DNA of 64,000 bases from an uncultured Pseudomonadales bacterium (GCA_947259995.1 CAMYOK010000011.1:124001-188000), one strand, 5' to 3'; counted from the stretch's first letter, positions 30,839 through 39,968 are shown. A program made the numbers and translations. Notes: a model not told the origin generated them from the letters alone.

Positions 30839-30860
30839 CGGCACTCTAATCTAACACCCA

Positions 30861-31724
30861 CTATGAGCGCGCTTTACTGATCTCCAAGGCGCGCTCGTAC
30901 AGTAAATTTTTCTTCACACCACTAATCTTCGCCGTTAACGCCGCCGCCTGCTTTACCGACAGACTCTCCAAAAGAATCTCCAGTGTTCTGAGCACCTCGG
31001 CATTCAGAGTCTCTTCTTGTTGCAGCACTGCCCCGCGCACGATGACGACAAACTCGCCGCGCTGGCGATTGGGGTCTTCTCTAATCCACGTCTGCAACTC
31101 ACCAAGCTTGGCACTATGGATGCTTTCAAAGGTCTTGGTAAGCTCCCGACAAATGGCAGCCTCGCGCTGCGCGCCAAACACCTCGAGCATATCGTCGATA
31201 CTGTCGAGGATTCGATGCGGAGATTCGTAGAATATTATCGTGCGCGGCTCTTGCAGCAAACTTTGAAAATGCTTTTGTCGCCCTGTGCGTTTGGCGGCGG
31301 GAAACCCTTCAAAGATGAAACGATCACTAGGCAAACCGGCAACACTTAAAGCCGTCGTAATCGCGCAAACACCAGGAATAGGGACAACCCGTAGCGCCTG
31401 CTCTTTGGCGCGCTGCACCAAACGATAGCCTGGATCGGAGATCAAGGGAGTACCAGCATCTGAGATCAAGGCAATGGACTGCCCTTCGTGCACTTGCGCT
31501 AGCAATGACTCGACCCGCACATCGTCACTGAAGTCATGGTAGGAGGTCATGCGTGTCGAAATGCCAAAATGCTGCATCAAGCGCGCACTGTGCCGGGTAT
31601 CTTCTGCCGCGATCAAATCGACGCTGCGCAGCACTTCGACAGCCCTTGCGGTCATGTCTCCCAGATTCCCGATTGGAGTGGCGACTATATAGAGGGCGGA
31701 AGGTTCGCGTTCATTTGAAACCAT
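30861..31724 (-). CDS. rsmI: 16S rRNA (cytidine-1402-2'-O)-methyltransferase
   Basis: RsmI adds the 2'-O methyl to C1402 of 16S rRNA, the same base modified by RsmH. The 287-residue protein is a tetrapyrrole-methylase-fold enzyme with YIVATPIGNLGDM, AAEDTRHSARL, SDAGTPLISDPGY and FYESPHRI motifs. It is divergent from lpoA with a 140-base gap. A TATACT at 31765-31770 on the minus strand may be its -10 element, but no convincing -35 is seen. Confidence 0.97.
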   Translation of the reverse strand: MVSNEREPSALYIVATPIGNLGDMTARAVEVLRSVDLIAAEDTRHSARLMQHFGISTRMTSYHDFSDDVRVESLLAQVHEGQSIALISDAGTPLISDPGYRLVQRAKEQALRVVPIPGVCAITTALSVAGLPSDRFIFEGFPAAKRTGRQKHFQSLLQEPRTIIFYESPHRILDSIDDMLEVFGAQREAAICRELTKTFESIHSAKLGELQTWIREDPNRQRGEFVVIVRGAVLQQEETLNAEVLRTLEILLESLSVKQAAALTAKISGVKKNLLYERALEISKARS

Positions 31725-31864
31725 AGTCTAAAGTCCTACCAAGCTAGGGAAGTGCAAACGTGACAGTATACACAGGCGGACAATGCTGTGCATCGCCCCG
31801 TGTTGCTCGGACCAAGCAACTGTAATAAGCTTCCTCTTCTAATCACTGCGCTGTTGTCATACCC

Positions 31865-33715
31865 ATGCCTGAATTCCAAACCGTACACACAAGGCTTCGC
31901 TCTGCCAGCCTAATCTGTGGCTTGGCCGCCTTATTGTCATGTGCCAGCCCATCCCCTCAGGCTCCCCTAGCGCCAGTAGAGAGCATTGAGTTCGGCGAGC
32001 AAGCTAATGCCATTCAAAACGCCCTTGATTTGGCCAGAAGCAGCGACAGCCCAGAATCGGCTACTTATCGATTAGAGGCTGTAGAGCTCATGATAGAGGC
32101 TGGTAGTGTTGATGAAGCTCAGACGATATTAGAGCGCATCGGTGATATCTCGCAGCTGCCCGAAACCACACAAATTCGTTACGCCGTTGCAGTGGCCAAC
32201 TTAGCGCTAGCGCAAGAAGAGCCCGAGGTGGCCTTGCGTGCCTTGCAGTCCTCAACCCTCAGCCCGATCAACGCACAAGCACCCGATTTGCAAATTACTC
32301 TGCGTGAACTACGTGCCGAAGGCTTCTTGCAGGATGGACAATTTATTGCGGCAGTACGAGAAAGAATCCAACTGACCCCATTATTAGACAACAGCAGACA
32401 AACCGAGAATAACGACCGCATTTGGGAGATCTTGGCGAGCACGCCCTCAGGCGCACTAGTCAGTTCGAATGCCGCTGTTGATTCTTATGAACTTCGCGGC
32501 TGGCTAGAACTCGCCCGACTGGTCACCAGCAATCAGCGAGACTTTCAGGCGCAAATTAGCGCCATCGACCAATGGCGAAACACATGGACCCAACACAGCG
32601 CCGCAAGCGCTTTACCTGCCGCTGTCGCTAGGATCTACAGCATTTGGGAAAATCGCCCTCAAGAGATCGCCCTCGTCTTGCCAGTGCAGGAACCCGTGGG
32701 CAAAGCGATAAGCGAAGGCTTTCTTAGCGCCTACTACGAGGCTCTAGCGAACGGCCGCGATGTCCCTCAAGTGCGCATCTACGACACCAGTTATCAACCT
32801 GAGCCTCTTGTACTCTATGATCAAGCGGTAGAGGACGGCGCGCAGTTAATCATCGGGCCAATCTTGAAAGATGCGGTGCGCCGTGTGCAACGCTCCAGCC
32901 GCCCAATGCCAGTCCCAACCTTGGCGCTTAACTATGGAGACCCAGGCAACAGCTCGCCACAAGGCTTATACCAGTTCGGCCTCGCGCCAGAGGACGAAAT
33001 AGTGCAAGCCGCTGATACTGCATGGGCAGCAGGGCATCGCTATGCAGCAGTCTTGACTCCGAGTGGTGGCGACTACCTTCGCATCCAAGATAGTTTTGTA
33101 AACTACTGGCAACAGCTCGGTGGCACTATTGTCTCTGTCGATAGCTATGCCGACGCCCGCGACTATTCACCAGTGATCAAGCGCATATTCAGCATCGATG
33201 CCAGTGAAGCTAGAGCGGCCAGAATACGTAATATTATTCCTCGCCAAAATGTAGAATTCACCCCTCGCCGCCGCCAAGATGTGGACTTCATATTCTTACT
33301 CGCAAACCCAAACGAAGGACGCCAAATCAAACCAACCCTAGCATTTCATTTTGCTGATGATGTGCCCGTCTACGCCATGCCCTCTATCTATGATGGAGGC
33401 ACCAACACGGCGGCCAATCGAGACTTGAACAATATCATCTTCAACGACGCTCCCTGGATTTTGGAAAACGATGATCCATTGAAAGCCGATGCTTCCTCTA
33501 CTTGGTCAGCAGCCTCCGGCCCTATACAACGCCTGCGAGCGATGGGAGTCGATGCCTATCGCCTGTACCTGCGCATGGAGTTAATGCGCGAGTTCCCCTA
33601 CACACGCCTAAACGGGGCCACTGGTGAGTTACATTATGAGAGCGATGGCAGCATTCATCGAAAACTGCGCAATGCTGTTTTCGTGAACGGCATCGCCAAT
33701 CCCCTAGACAACTAA
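31865..33715 (+). CDS. lpoA: penicillin-binding protein activator LpoA
   Basis: LpoA is an outer-membrane lipoprotein that reaches through the periplasm to activate the synthase PBP1A. The 616-residue protein has a lipoprotein signal with LLSC (Cys at residue 26), a helical TPR-like N-terminal domain (about 40-270), and a C-terminal periplasmic-binding-protein fold (from about 275, EIALVLPVQEPVGKAI). The order lpoA-yraN-diaA-dolP is conserved in gammaproteobacteria. It is the only gene in its transcript group with a long upstream gap. Confidence 0.94.
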   Translation: MPEFQTVHTRLRSASLICGLAALLSCASPSPQAPLAPVESIEFGEQANAIQNALDLARSSDSPESATYRLEAVELMIEAGSVDEAQTILERIGDISQLPETTQIRYAVAVANLALAQEEPEVALRALQSSTLSPINAQAPDLQITLRELRAEGFLQDGQFIAAVRERIQLTPLLDNSRQTENNDRIWEILASTPSGALVSSNAAVDSYELRGWLELARLVTSNQRDFQAQISAIDQWRNTWTQHSAASALPAAVARIYSIWENRPQEIALVLPVQEPVGKAISEGFLSAYYEALANGRDVPQVRIYDTSYQPEPLVLYDQAVEDGAQLIIGPILKDAVRRVQRSSRPMPVPTLALNYGDPGNSSPQGLYQFGLAPEDEIVQAADTAWAAGHRYAAVLTPSGGDYLRIQDSFVNYWQQLGGTIVSVDSYADARDYSPVIKRIFSIDASEARAARIRNIIPRQNVEFTPRRRQDVDFIFLLANPNEGRQIKPTLAFHFADDVPVYAMPSIYDGGTNTAANRDLNNIIFNDAPWILENDDPLKADASSTWSAASGPIQRLRAMGVDAYRLYLRMELMREFPYTRLNGATGELHYESDGSIHRKLRNAVFVNGIANPLDN

Positions 33716-33791
33716 CACCGCCTTTCCCGCACTGGGTCTATACTCTACTAAGCCACACCCACATTCCTTTTCTCACAATGGACGTGATTGT

Positions 33792-34181
33792 ATGGAACAT
33801 AAATCCCCCACCCGAGCGCTTGGACAGGAGCTCGAAGTCATTGCATGCGAGTACTTAGGCGCACGCGGCCTCGCCCTAATCACGCGCAATTTTCAATGCA
33901 AACTTGGCGAAATAGACCTGATCATGCGCGATGATCAAACACTAGTGTTTGTTGAGGTACGCTATCGAAAGTCCGAGCGTTTTGGCTCTGCAGTCGAAAG
34001 CGTTGATAGGCGCAAACAACGCAAGCTAACCCGTACCGCTTTGCTGTATTTAAAAATTCATCGTTTGAATCAAAGTACGCCTTGTCGTTTCGACATCCTT
34101 GGTATTACACCGAATGCCTGTGACAAGAGCCTGTGTTTTGACTGGCGTCAAAATGCCTTTGGTCTAAACGGGATTTATTAA
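33792..34181 (+). CDS. yraN: YraN family (UPF0102) nuclease-like protein
   Basis: This 129-residue protein belongs to UPF0102, related to archaeal Holliday-junction resolvases and other PD-(D/E)xK nucleases. The core motif is present as GEIDLIMRDDQTLVFVEVRY, with the expected E, D and E-x-R residues. Its cellular role is not established. It sits between lpoA and diaA, separated from each by about 76 bases. Confidence 0.92.
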   Translation: MEHKSPTRALGQELEVIACEYLGARGLALITRNFQCKLGEIDLIMRDDQTLVFVEVRYRKSERFGSAVESVDRRKQRKLTRTALLYLKIHRLNQSTPCRFDILGITPNACDKSLCFDWRQNAFGLNGIY

Positions 34182-34257
34182 GCTGTGCGCCGAGAGGCCG
34201 AGGATTCATGTACAGTTCAGCAAATTAAAGTAAAATGGCTCCCGTCGTGATTAAGCA

Positions 34258-34866
34258 ATGGTCGAACCAATGGATTTGCAACAACGAGTTACCCAACATT
34301 TTAATCACAGTGTCGCCACCAAACAGGGGGCCGTTTCCATCATTGGCCCCGCCATTGTCGAGGCTAGCGAACTCATTACTCAGTCCCTACTAATGGGCAA
34401 TAAAGTGATGTGTTGCGGCATTGCCGGTTCTGGTAGCCTAGCGCAATATTTTTCATCTATATTGTTAACGCGGTTCGAGCGCGAAAGGCCCGGCCTGCCC
34501 GCAATCGCGCTTAATGCGGACACCCAAGCACTGACGAGTATCGCGAACGACTTCACATACCGTGAAGTGTTTTCTAAACAGTTGCGGGTCTTAGCTCAAG
34601 AGGGCGATATACTAGTAGCGATCTCGGCTAGCGGGAATGCGCGCAACACGGCGGAATCAGTCAAAGCCGCGCACGAACGGGGATTAAGAGTCGTCATCCT
34701 TACTGGCCGCGACGGCGGTGAGATGTCAGAACTGCTCGAGGAAGGCGACGTAGAAATAAGGGTTCCTGCCCAATCCGTAGCAAGGATTCATGAAGTACAT
34801 TTGCTGGTGCTACACAGTTTGTGTGATTTGATAGACATTCAAATTTTTGGAGAGGATGAATTGTGA
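34258..34866 (+). CDS. diaA: SIS-domain protein, DiaA/GmhA family
   Basis: The protein is a SIS-domain member of the phosphoheptose isomerase family. In E. coli the paralogue at this locus, DiaA, binds DnaA and promotes timely replication initiation. In other bacteria GmhA makes the heptose precursor of LPS core. Here MCCGIAGSGSLAQYFSS replaces the usual G-N-G-T/S loop, ISASGNARNTAESVKAA is the second sugar-phosphate loop, and LCDLIDIQIF closes the protein. A later start at 34270 (MDLQQRV) fits homologues well. The neighbours favour DiaA. Its stop overlaps the dolP ATG. Confidence 0.85.
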   Translation: MVEPMDLQQRVTQHFNHSVATKQGAVSIIGPAIVEASELITQSLLMGNKVMCCGIAGSGSLAQYFSSILLTRFERERPGLPAIALNADTQALTSIANDFTYREVFSKQLRVLAQEGDILVAISASGNARNTAESVKAAHERGLRVVILTGRDGGEMSELLEEGDVEIRVPAQSVARIHEVHLLVLHSLCDLIDIQIFGEDEL

Positions 34867-35435
34867 TGATTATTCGTTTGCTTGCGACTACCTTGCTTTT
34901 ATTGAGCACTGCCTGCACGTCTATTCTTGTCGCCACTACGGACGAGAACGGCATAGTTGAAGACCCAGGAGTTCGTACAGCGGGAACAATTGTAGAGGAC
35001 GAGTCGATTGAAACCAAAGTGACCGTCAACATGAAATCCATCGAGCCTGCGTTCCGCGATGCCCATTTCAATGTAATTAGTCACAACGGCGTCGTGCTTC
35101 TTGTTGGGCAAGTGCAGTCTGATGCCCTCAAGAACCGAGCTGGGCAAATTGCAGCCGATGCCAGCGCGCAGATTCGCCGCGTACACAACGAGCTCGAGGT
35201 TGCAGGCAAGACCACCTTGTTATCGCGTACTAACGACAGCTGGATCAGCACGAAAGTGCGCACCCAAATGGCCGCCAACAAGGATGTTCCTGCAGGGAGA
35301 ATTCGCGTCATTACTGAAAATGGCACCGTCTATCTAATGGGCATGGTCACGCAGGGACAAGGCGATCGCGCTGCCCTACTGGCGCGCAATGTGGCAGGAG
35401 TTTCGAAGGTAGTGAAGGTTTTCGAGTATATCTAA
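34866..35435 (+). CDS. dolP: BON-domain outer-membrane lipoprotein DolP
   Basis: DolP (YraP) is an outer-membrane lipoprotein with two BON domains that supports BAM function and localises to the division site. The lipoprotein signal has STAC with Cys at residue 17 when read from the ATG at 34866, which overlaps the diaA stop (TGATG); a GTG one codon earlier is possible. The two BON repeats begin near residues 50 and 125, each with a GVVLLVGQV- or GTVYLMGMV-type strand. Confidence 0.95.
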   Translation: MIIRLLATTLLLLSTACTSILVATTDENGIVEDPGVRTAGTIVEDESIETKVTVNMKSIEPAFRDAHFNVISHNGVVLLVGQVQSDALKNRAGQIAADASAQIRRVHNELEVAGKTTLLSRTNDSWISTKVRTQMAANKDVPAGRIRVITENGTVYLMGMVTQGQGDRAALLARNVAGVSKVVKVFEYI

Positions 35436-35441
35436 AACGTA

Positions 35442-35855
35442 CTATTTAACGACGCGCAACGAGGGGCGACCACCAGAAGGTTTCGGTTCGCTCTTCTTTG
35501 GCGCTCCTGGCGGAGGGCTAACAGGACTTGGGGGCTCAGGCTTCTCTTGATCAAAGACCATTCCCTGCCCATTTTCTCGTGCGTATATACCAAGCACTGA
35601 CCCGACCGGCACGTACACCGGAGTAGGGATCCCCGCGAACCGACCGCTAAACTCAATCGCCTCATCGAAGATTTGCAAGCCATGCACAGCCGCTGGCGCG
35701 ATATTCAAGACTATCTGTCCATCTTTTACATGCTCTTGCGGCACCTGCACGCCTTCTCCATACGCATTGACGAGAATATAAGGAGTACAAGAGTTCTCCA
35801 AAATCCATTCGTATAGGGCGCGTAATATATAGGGACGACTAGAGGTCATGCTCAT
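35442..35855 (-). CDS. sspB: ClpXP protease specificity-enhancing factor SspB
   Basis: SspB is the adaptor that brings ssrA-tagged proteins to ClpXP. The 137-residue protein has the family start (RPYILRALYEWILENSCTP), the substrate-groove region VNIAP-like IVLNIAPAAVHGL, and a flexible Pro/Lys-rich linker ending in PSLRVVK, the ClpX-binding tail. It is convergent with dolP, with six bases between stop codons, and lies downstream of sspA. Confidence 0.96.
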   Translation of the reverse strand: MSMTSSRPYILRALYEWILENSCTPYILVNAYGEGVQVPQEHVKDGQIVLNIAPAAVHGLQIFDEAIEFSGRFAGIPTPVYVPVGSVLGIYARENGQGMVFDQEKPEPPSPVSPPPGAPKKSEPKPSGGRPSLRVVK

Positions 35856-35912
35856 GCTTTATACCGCATTGGGACTATCAAAAGTGTCGAGTTTGCAAGA
35901 GTGACGCTAACG

Positions 35913-35945
35913 CACCAATGCCGTCATTAGATGACAGCATTGGTG
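35913..35945 (-). promoter_or_regulatory. strong hairpin between sspA and sspB
   Basis: CACCAATGC (35913-35921) pairs with GCATTGGTG (35937-35945). After one mismatch the pairing continues for another 4 bp around a five-base TTAGA loop, giving a stem of about 13 pairs in 33 bases. It begins seven bases past the sspA stop on the minus strand. No U-run follows, so it may be an attenuator, an mRNA processing or stabilising structure, or a weak terminator that sets the sspA:sspB ratio. Confidence 0.5.
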
Positions 35946-35951
35946 AATGAT

Positions 35952-36584
35952 TTAGAGCATCTCTCGTTCTTGTTCTGACAAACTAGCTCGAACAGAATCT
36001 CGTGAGAACAAGCGTGCACGATAATCTAACAAAGGTTGTAAGGCCTTAGTCTCTGGCAACTCGATTCCCAATGCTGGCAGACGCCAAAGAATCGGGGTAA
36101 CGCAGCAATCCACGATCGTGAATTCATCACTCATGAAGTACGGTTTTTCTGAGAAGATTGGTGCGATAGACGTGAGACTCTCACGCAGCTCTTTGCGCGC
36201 TTTATCTAACTCAGCAGCCGTGCCTTTACCACTCATGATGAAATCGACAGACGCACACCAGTCTCTCTGGATGCGATACATCCATAAACGACTTTGTGCG
36301 CGTGCGACTGGGTATACTGGGAAGAGCGGCGGGTGTGGAAAGCGCTCATCCAAGTATTCCATCATGATATTGGCTTCATACAACACTAGGTCGCGATCGA
36401 CCAAAGTCGGCAAGGTATTGTAAGGATTCAATGACGCGAGATCCTCAGGCTTATGCTCAGGATCCACATCGATTGTTTCAACCGTCACACCTTTTTCAGC
36501 CAATACAATACGCACTCGGTGGCTGTATTGACTTGTTCCATCGGAATAAAACGTCATTGACGAACGTTTAGCGACCACACCCAT
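35952..36584 (-). CDS. sspA: stringent starvation protein A
   Basis: SspA is a GST-fold RNA polymerase-associated protein induced by starvation; in E. coli it lowers H-NS and is needed for acid tolerance and P1 late genes. The 210-residue protein has the thioredoxin-like N-terminal half with [20 protein letters not shown] and a helical C-terminal half. It follows the cytochrome gene by 45 bases and precedes sspB, as in pseudomonads. Confidence 0.96.
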   Translation of the reverse strand: MGVVAKRSSMTFYSDGTSQYSHRVRIVLAEKGVTVETIDVDPEHKPEDLASLNPYNTLPTLVDRDLVLYEANIMMEYLDERFPHPPLFPVYPVARAQSRLWMYRIQRDWCASVDFIMSGKGTAAELDKARKELRESLTSIAPIFSEKPYFMSDEFTIVDCCVTPILWRLPALGIELPETKALQPLLDYRARLFSRDSVRASLSEQEREML

Positions 36585-36629
36585 ACTATCAACCTCTATT
36601 CGCCGTAAAGCCGGCGAAACCTAAACGTT

Positions 36630-38639
36630 TCAGTGAATATTTTTCCAATACTCACGATTCAAAAGAGTCGTGAATACAAACAGAATCGCCAGGAATCCTA
36701 GAACGAAGAAACCAATGTATTCGCGCGTTGCACGTACTGGTTCTCCGATGTAGTAAAGGAAATTCACGATATCGCCAACGGCTTCATCGAACTCCGCTGG
36801 ACTCAATGTACCAGTACCCTCTACATGCTCGAATTCGCAATGCTCAACATCGCCGTGTGCGCAGACTACGTCCCCTTGTAGCTCATGCAACACATTGGGC
36901 ATGCCGACATTAGGGAATACAACGTTATTCACGCCGTATGGTCGTGAGTCATCTGCGTAGAAAGAGCGCAAGTACGTGTACAACCACTCAGGGCTACGTA
37001 CGCGACCAATCAAAGTCAGATCGGGTGGCGCAGCGCCAAACCAGTTCTTCGCATTCTCGGCAGACATGGCATTTTCCATAAGATCACCAATCTGGTGTTC
37101 ATTGAAAATCATGTTTTCCAAGATCAACTCATGCGGAATACCAAGGTCATCTGCCGTACGCTCATATCGCGCGTACCCTAATTCGTGGCAAGACACACAG
37201 TAGTTCATGTAGTACTTGTAGCCAGACTGCAAAGACTCTTGATTGCTTACATCAACTTCAACGCTATCAAGCGCCACATTGGATTCCGCTCCCACTGCTT
37301 TTAGCGGCAGGAATACCAACGCGCCAAGCAACGCTAGAGTAATGGCTAATTGTTTCCAAGTAATCCAACGACCCGTAACACGCTGTGGTTCTGGGAAGGT
37401 TTGTTCTTTCGCCGTGTACCAAGGCATGAGGAAGAAGAACAGGAAGTAGACTACGGTCATAATTTGCGCAAGCAAAGTACGCGCAGGGCTTACTGCCATA
37501 GTTCCCAGAACACCTAGGATGATGAAGGCTACCGTGAAGGCTAGCAGTGCAATGCGGCTACCCCAGCCTTTGTAGCGAATCGATTTCACTGGGCTGCGAT
37601 CGAGCCATGGCACGACGAATAGAATCGCAATCGCACCAAACATCACAATTAGACCCCAGAACTTCGCATCGATACCAAACAATGGCACTGTAACGGCGCG
37701 CAGCATTGAGTAGAAAGGCGTGTAATACCAAACTGGTGGTACGTGCTCAGGCGTTTTAAGTGCATCGGCTTCCTGGAAGTTTGCATGCTCGAGGAAGTAA
37801 CCGCCCATCTCTGGCACGAAGAATACAACGAAGCAGAAAACAAATAGGAATACAGTAATACCGACTAAGTCGTGCACTGTGTAGTAAGGGTGGAATGGAA
37901 TGCCATCGAGAGGCACACCGTCTGGCCCTTTATTCTTCTTGATTTCGATACCGTCTGGGTTGTTTGAACCCACTTCATGCAATGCCAATAAGTGCAGGAC
38001 AACCAGCGCCAACAGGACGATTGGTAATGCCACTACGTGCAATGCGAAGAATCGGTTTAGCGTGGCGCCGGAGATGAGGTAGTCACCTCGCACCCATACT
38101 AGAAGGTCTTCACCAATGACTGGGATTGCCCCCACCAGAGACACAATTACGTTTGCACCCCAGTAAGACATTTGGCCCCAAGGCAATACATAGCCCATGA
38201 AACCTTCGATCACGAGGACTAAGTAGATTGCCATCCCGAACACCCAAACGAGTTCACGTGGCTTCTTATAAGAACCGTACATAAGGCCGCGGAACATGTG
38301 CATGTACACGACGATAAAGAAGGCAGAGGCACCGGTTGAGTGCAAATAACGCAGCAACCATCCCCACTCTACATCACGCATGATGTATTCAACGGAGGCA
38401 AATGCGCCTTCGGCACTATTGGTGTAGTTCATTGTTAGCCATACACCGGTAAGCAACTGCATTACCAATACGACTAGGGACAATACACCGAAGAAATACC
38501 AAAAATTGAAGTTCTTAGGCGCGTAGTATTTGCTCATGTGCCGCTCCCAGGCGGCAACGATTGGAAGGCGATCGTTAGTCCAGTCTCTTAGACCAGCAAG
38601 CGAGGAGACAATCCAACCACTTTTGTTCTCTGTACTCAT
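36630..38639 (-). CDS. petBC: fused cytochrome b - cytochrome c1 of the bc1 complex
   Basis: One 669-residue reading frame holds both redox subunits of ubiquinol:cytochrome c reductase. Residues 1-410 are cytochrome b: b-heme ligand pairs H100/H114 and H201/H216, and the quinol-site PVWY at 302-305. After a linker, a hydrophobic segment (about 428-446) ending in VGA at 449-451 looks like an internal signal peptide. Cytochrome c1 follows, with the heme motif CVSCH (481-485), a likely Met ligand near 580 and a C-terminal anchor (641-660). The frame is continuous, with no stop or start between the halves, as in Bradyrhizobium fbcH, whose product is cleaved after translation. Pseudomonads have separate genes. 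The start overlaps the petA stop by one base. Confidence 0.95.
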   Translation of the reverse strand: MSTENKSGWIVSSLAGLRDWTNDRLPIVAAWERHMSKYYAPKNFNFWYFFGVLSLVVLVMQLLTGVWLTMNYTNSAEGAFASVEYIMRDVEWGWLLRYLHSTGASAFFIVVYMHMFRGLMYGSYKKPRELVWVFGMAIYLVLVIEGFMGYVLPWGQMSYWGANVIVSLVGAIPVIGEDLLVWVRGDYLISGATLNRFFALHVVALPIVLLALVVLHLLALHEVGSNNPDGIEIKKNKGPDGVPLDGIPFHPYYTVHDLVGITVFLFVFCFVVFFVPEMGGYFLEHANFQEADALKTPEHVPPVWYYTPFYSMLRAVTVPLFGIDAKFWGLIVMFGAIAILFVVPWLDRSPVKSIRYKGWGSRIALLAFTVAFIILGVLGTMAVSPARTLLAQIMTVVYFLFFFLMPWYTAKEQTFPEPQRVTGRWITWKQLAITLALLGALVFLPLKAVGAESNVALDSVEVDVSNQESLQSGYKYYMNYCVSCHELGYARYERTADDLGIPHELILENMIFNEHQIGDLMENAMSAENAKNWFGAAPPDLTLIGRVRSPEWLYTYLRSFYADDSRPYGVNNVVFPNVGMPNVLHELQGDVVCAHGDVEHCEFEHVEGTGTLSPAEFDEAVGDIVNFLYYIGEPVRATREYIGFFVLGFLAILFVFTTLLNREYWKNIH

Positions 38640-39238
38640 TATGCATTCACCCCGTCTTCACCGATCACTAGAACACTATCTGACTCGTAGTAGTAAGGTG
38701 GCACCTGCATGTTTCGCGAAGCAGGTGAACCCTGATAGACGCGGCCAGCGAGGTCAAATCGTGAACCGTGGCATGGGCAGAAGAAGCCCCCTTTCCACTG
38801 TTCATCAAATGACTCAGCACGCACTGCGACATGCGGGGTTGGCGAACAGAATAAGTGCGGACACAAGCCCACTAGCACAAGAATCTCTGGCTCACGCGAG
38901 CGAAACTCGTTTGTGGCGTATTCAGGCTGCTCAGGCTGTGTTGAGTCAGGGTCCTGCAAACGCTCGTCTTGCGTTGGCAATGCAGCAAGTGCCTCTTCGG
39001 AACGACGCACGACAAATATAGGTCGGCCTCGCCATGCGGGAATTGGACCTAAAATAGAGCCGGGTTCAATAGAGCTGATATCTACTCGAACCGCCGCACC
39101 AGCCGCTCGGGCTTTCGCGCTTGGGCTCCAAGAACCAACGAATGGCACAACCGCGCCAACCACTCCGGCAACACCTACTACCGAGGTAGACCCCAATAAA
39201 AAACGCCTGCGGCCAGAATCAGTACCGTCTTCACTCAC
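38639..39238 (-). CDS. petA: Rieske iron-sulfur subunit of the bc1 complex
   Basis: This is the 2Fe-2S subunit that takes electrons from quinol to cytochrome c1. The N-terminus has a twin-arginine-type signal and anchor (SGRRRFLLGS, then a hydrophobic stretch). The cluster-binding boxes are CPHLFC, an atypical form of the usual C-T-H-L-G-C, and CPCHGSRFD. An ATG at 39280 is in frame. The GTG at 39238 (VSEDGTD) is preceded by AGGAG at good spacing and gives a normal Tat N-terminus, so I chose it; length is then 199. It is first in the pet operon. Confidence 0.93.
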   Translation of the reverse strand: MSEDGTDSGRRRFLLGSTSVVGVAGVVGAVVPFVGSWSPSAKARAAGAAVRVDISSIEPGSILGPIPAWRGRPIFVVRRSEEALAALPTQDERLQDPDSTQPEQPEYATNEFRSREPEILVLVGLCPHLFCSPTPHVAVRAESFDEQWKGGFFCPCHGSRFDLAGRVYQGSPASRNMQVPPYYYESDSVLVIGEDGVNA

Positions 39239-39364
39239 CGTGTTATCTCCTGAGCATTGGTCATATAAAAATTCCCTCATGAGACATGAGAGAGTCGAGA
39301 ATAGAAACTATAAACGGGAGCACTAAGACTTTCCCGAATGCAGTGACTGCGCAATTTGCGGCGA

Positions 39365-39393
39365 ATGGTAGCGGAGAACGCAGTTTTTTTCAA
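39365..39393 (-). promoter_or_regulatory. sigma70 promoter of the pet-ssp operon
   Basis: On the minus strand TTGAAA (39388-39393) and TACCAT (39365-39370) are 17 bases apart. The implied start site near 39358 leaves a leader of about 120 bases before the petA GTG. The rest of the stretch from 39239 to 39575 holds the rpsI terminator and no gene. Confidence 0.55.
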
Positions 39394-39459
39394 GAAGAAA
39401 TGTCGCGAGGGGTAAGGCAAGGAATTGATTTTTATGGAAAATTTTTATTTTTCACGCAT

Positions 39460-39500
39460 AAAAAAAGCGCCTTCTACCCACTAGGGCAGTTGCGCTTTTT
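39460..39500 (-). terminator. intrinsic terminator of rplM-rpsI (bidirectional form)
   Basis: AAAAAGCGC and GCGCTTTTT pair as the outer stem. CTACCC and GGGCAG pair inside with one mismatch, giving a long hairpin with a T-run on either strand. It lies 75 bases beyond the rpsI stop and before the petA promoter, so it separates the ribosomal protein operon from the pet operon. Confidence 0.8.
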
Positions 39501-39575
39501 CTAACAAGGGCCCCCACAACGTGAAAACCCTTTTGCTCCTCCCCCATGCGGCAAAGAAGCAGGACAAATATTTTC

Positions 39576-39968
39576 TTAACGCTTGGAGAACTGTGGCTTC
39601 TTACGCGCTTTACGTAGACCCACTTTCTTACGCTCAACAGCACGCGCATCACGAGTTACGAAGCCTGCTTTACGCAGTGTAGGGCGTAGTTCGCCGTCGT
39701 ATTCCATCAAAGCACGAGTGATACCGTGACGAATCGCACCGGCTTGACCGAAGCTGCCGCCGCCTTTCACAGTCACTTTAATATCGAATTTTTCAGTCAA
39801 CTCAACCAATTCAAGAGGCTGCTGAACAATCATACGTGCCACTTCACGACCGAAAAAACCGTCTAGCGAACGCTTATTGATAGTGATTTCGCCAGTGCCT
39901 TTAGTAAGGAAGACTCGTGCTGTAGCAGTCTTGCGTCGACCTGTGCCGTAGTATTGTGTCGTAGACAT
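39576..39968 (-). CDS. rpsI: 30S ribosomal protein S9
   Basis: The 130-residue protein is ribosomal protein S9 of the small-subunit head. It shows [16 protein letters not shown] at the N-terminus and the basic tail that reaches the P site, ending RKKPQFSKR. It follows rplM by 18 bases in the usual two-gene operon. Confidence 0.99.
   Translation of the reverse strand: MSTTQYYGTGRRKTATARVFLTKGTGEITINKRSLDGFFGREVARMIVQQPLELVELTEKFDIKVTVKGGGSFGQAGAIRHGITRALMEYDGELRPTLRKAGFVTRDARAVERKKVGLRKARKKPQFSKR

Noticed and set aside
36630..38639. Frameshift or assembly error joining petB and petC
   Set aside because: The linker reads as plausible protein in a single frame, with a cytochrome b tail, membrane helix and signal-peptidase site, and such fusions are known. 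It cannot be fully excluded without relatives.
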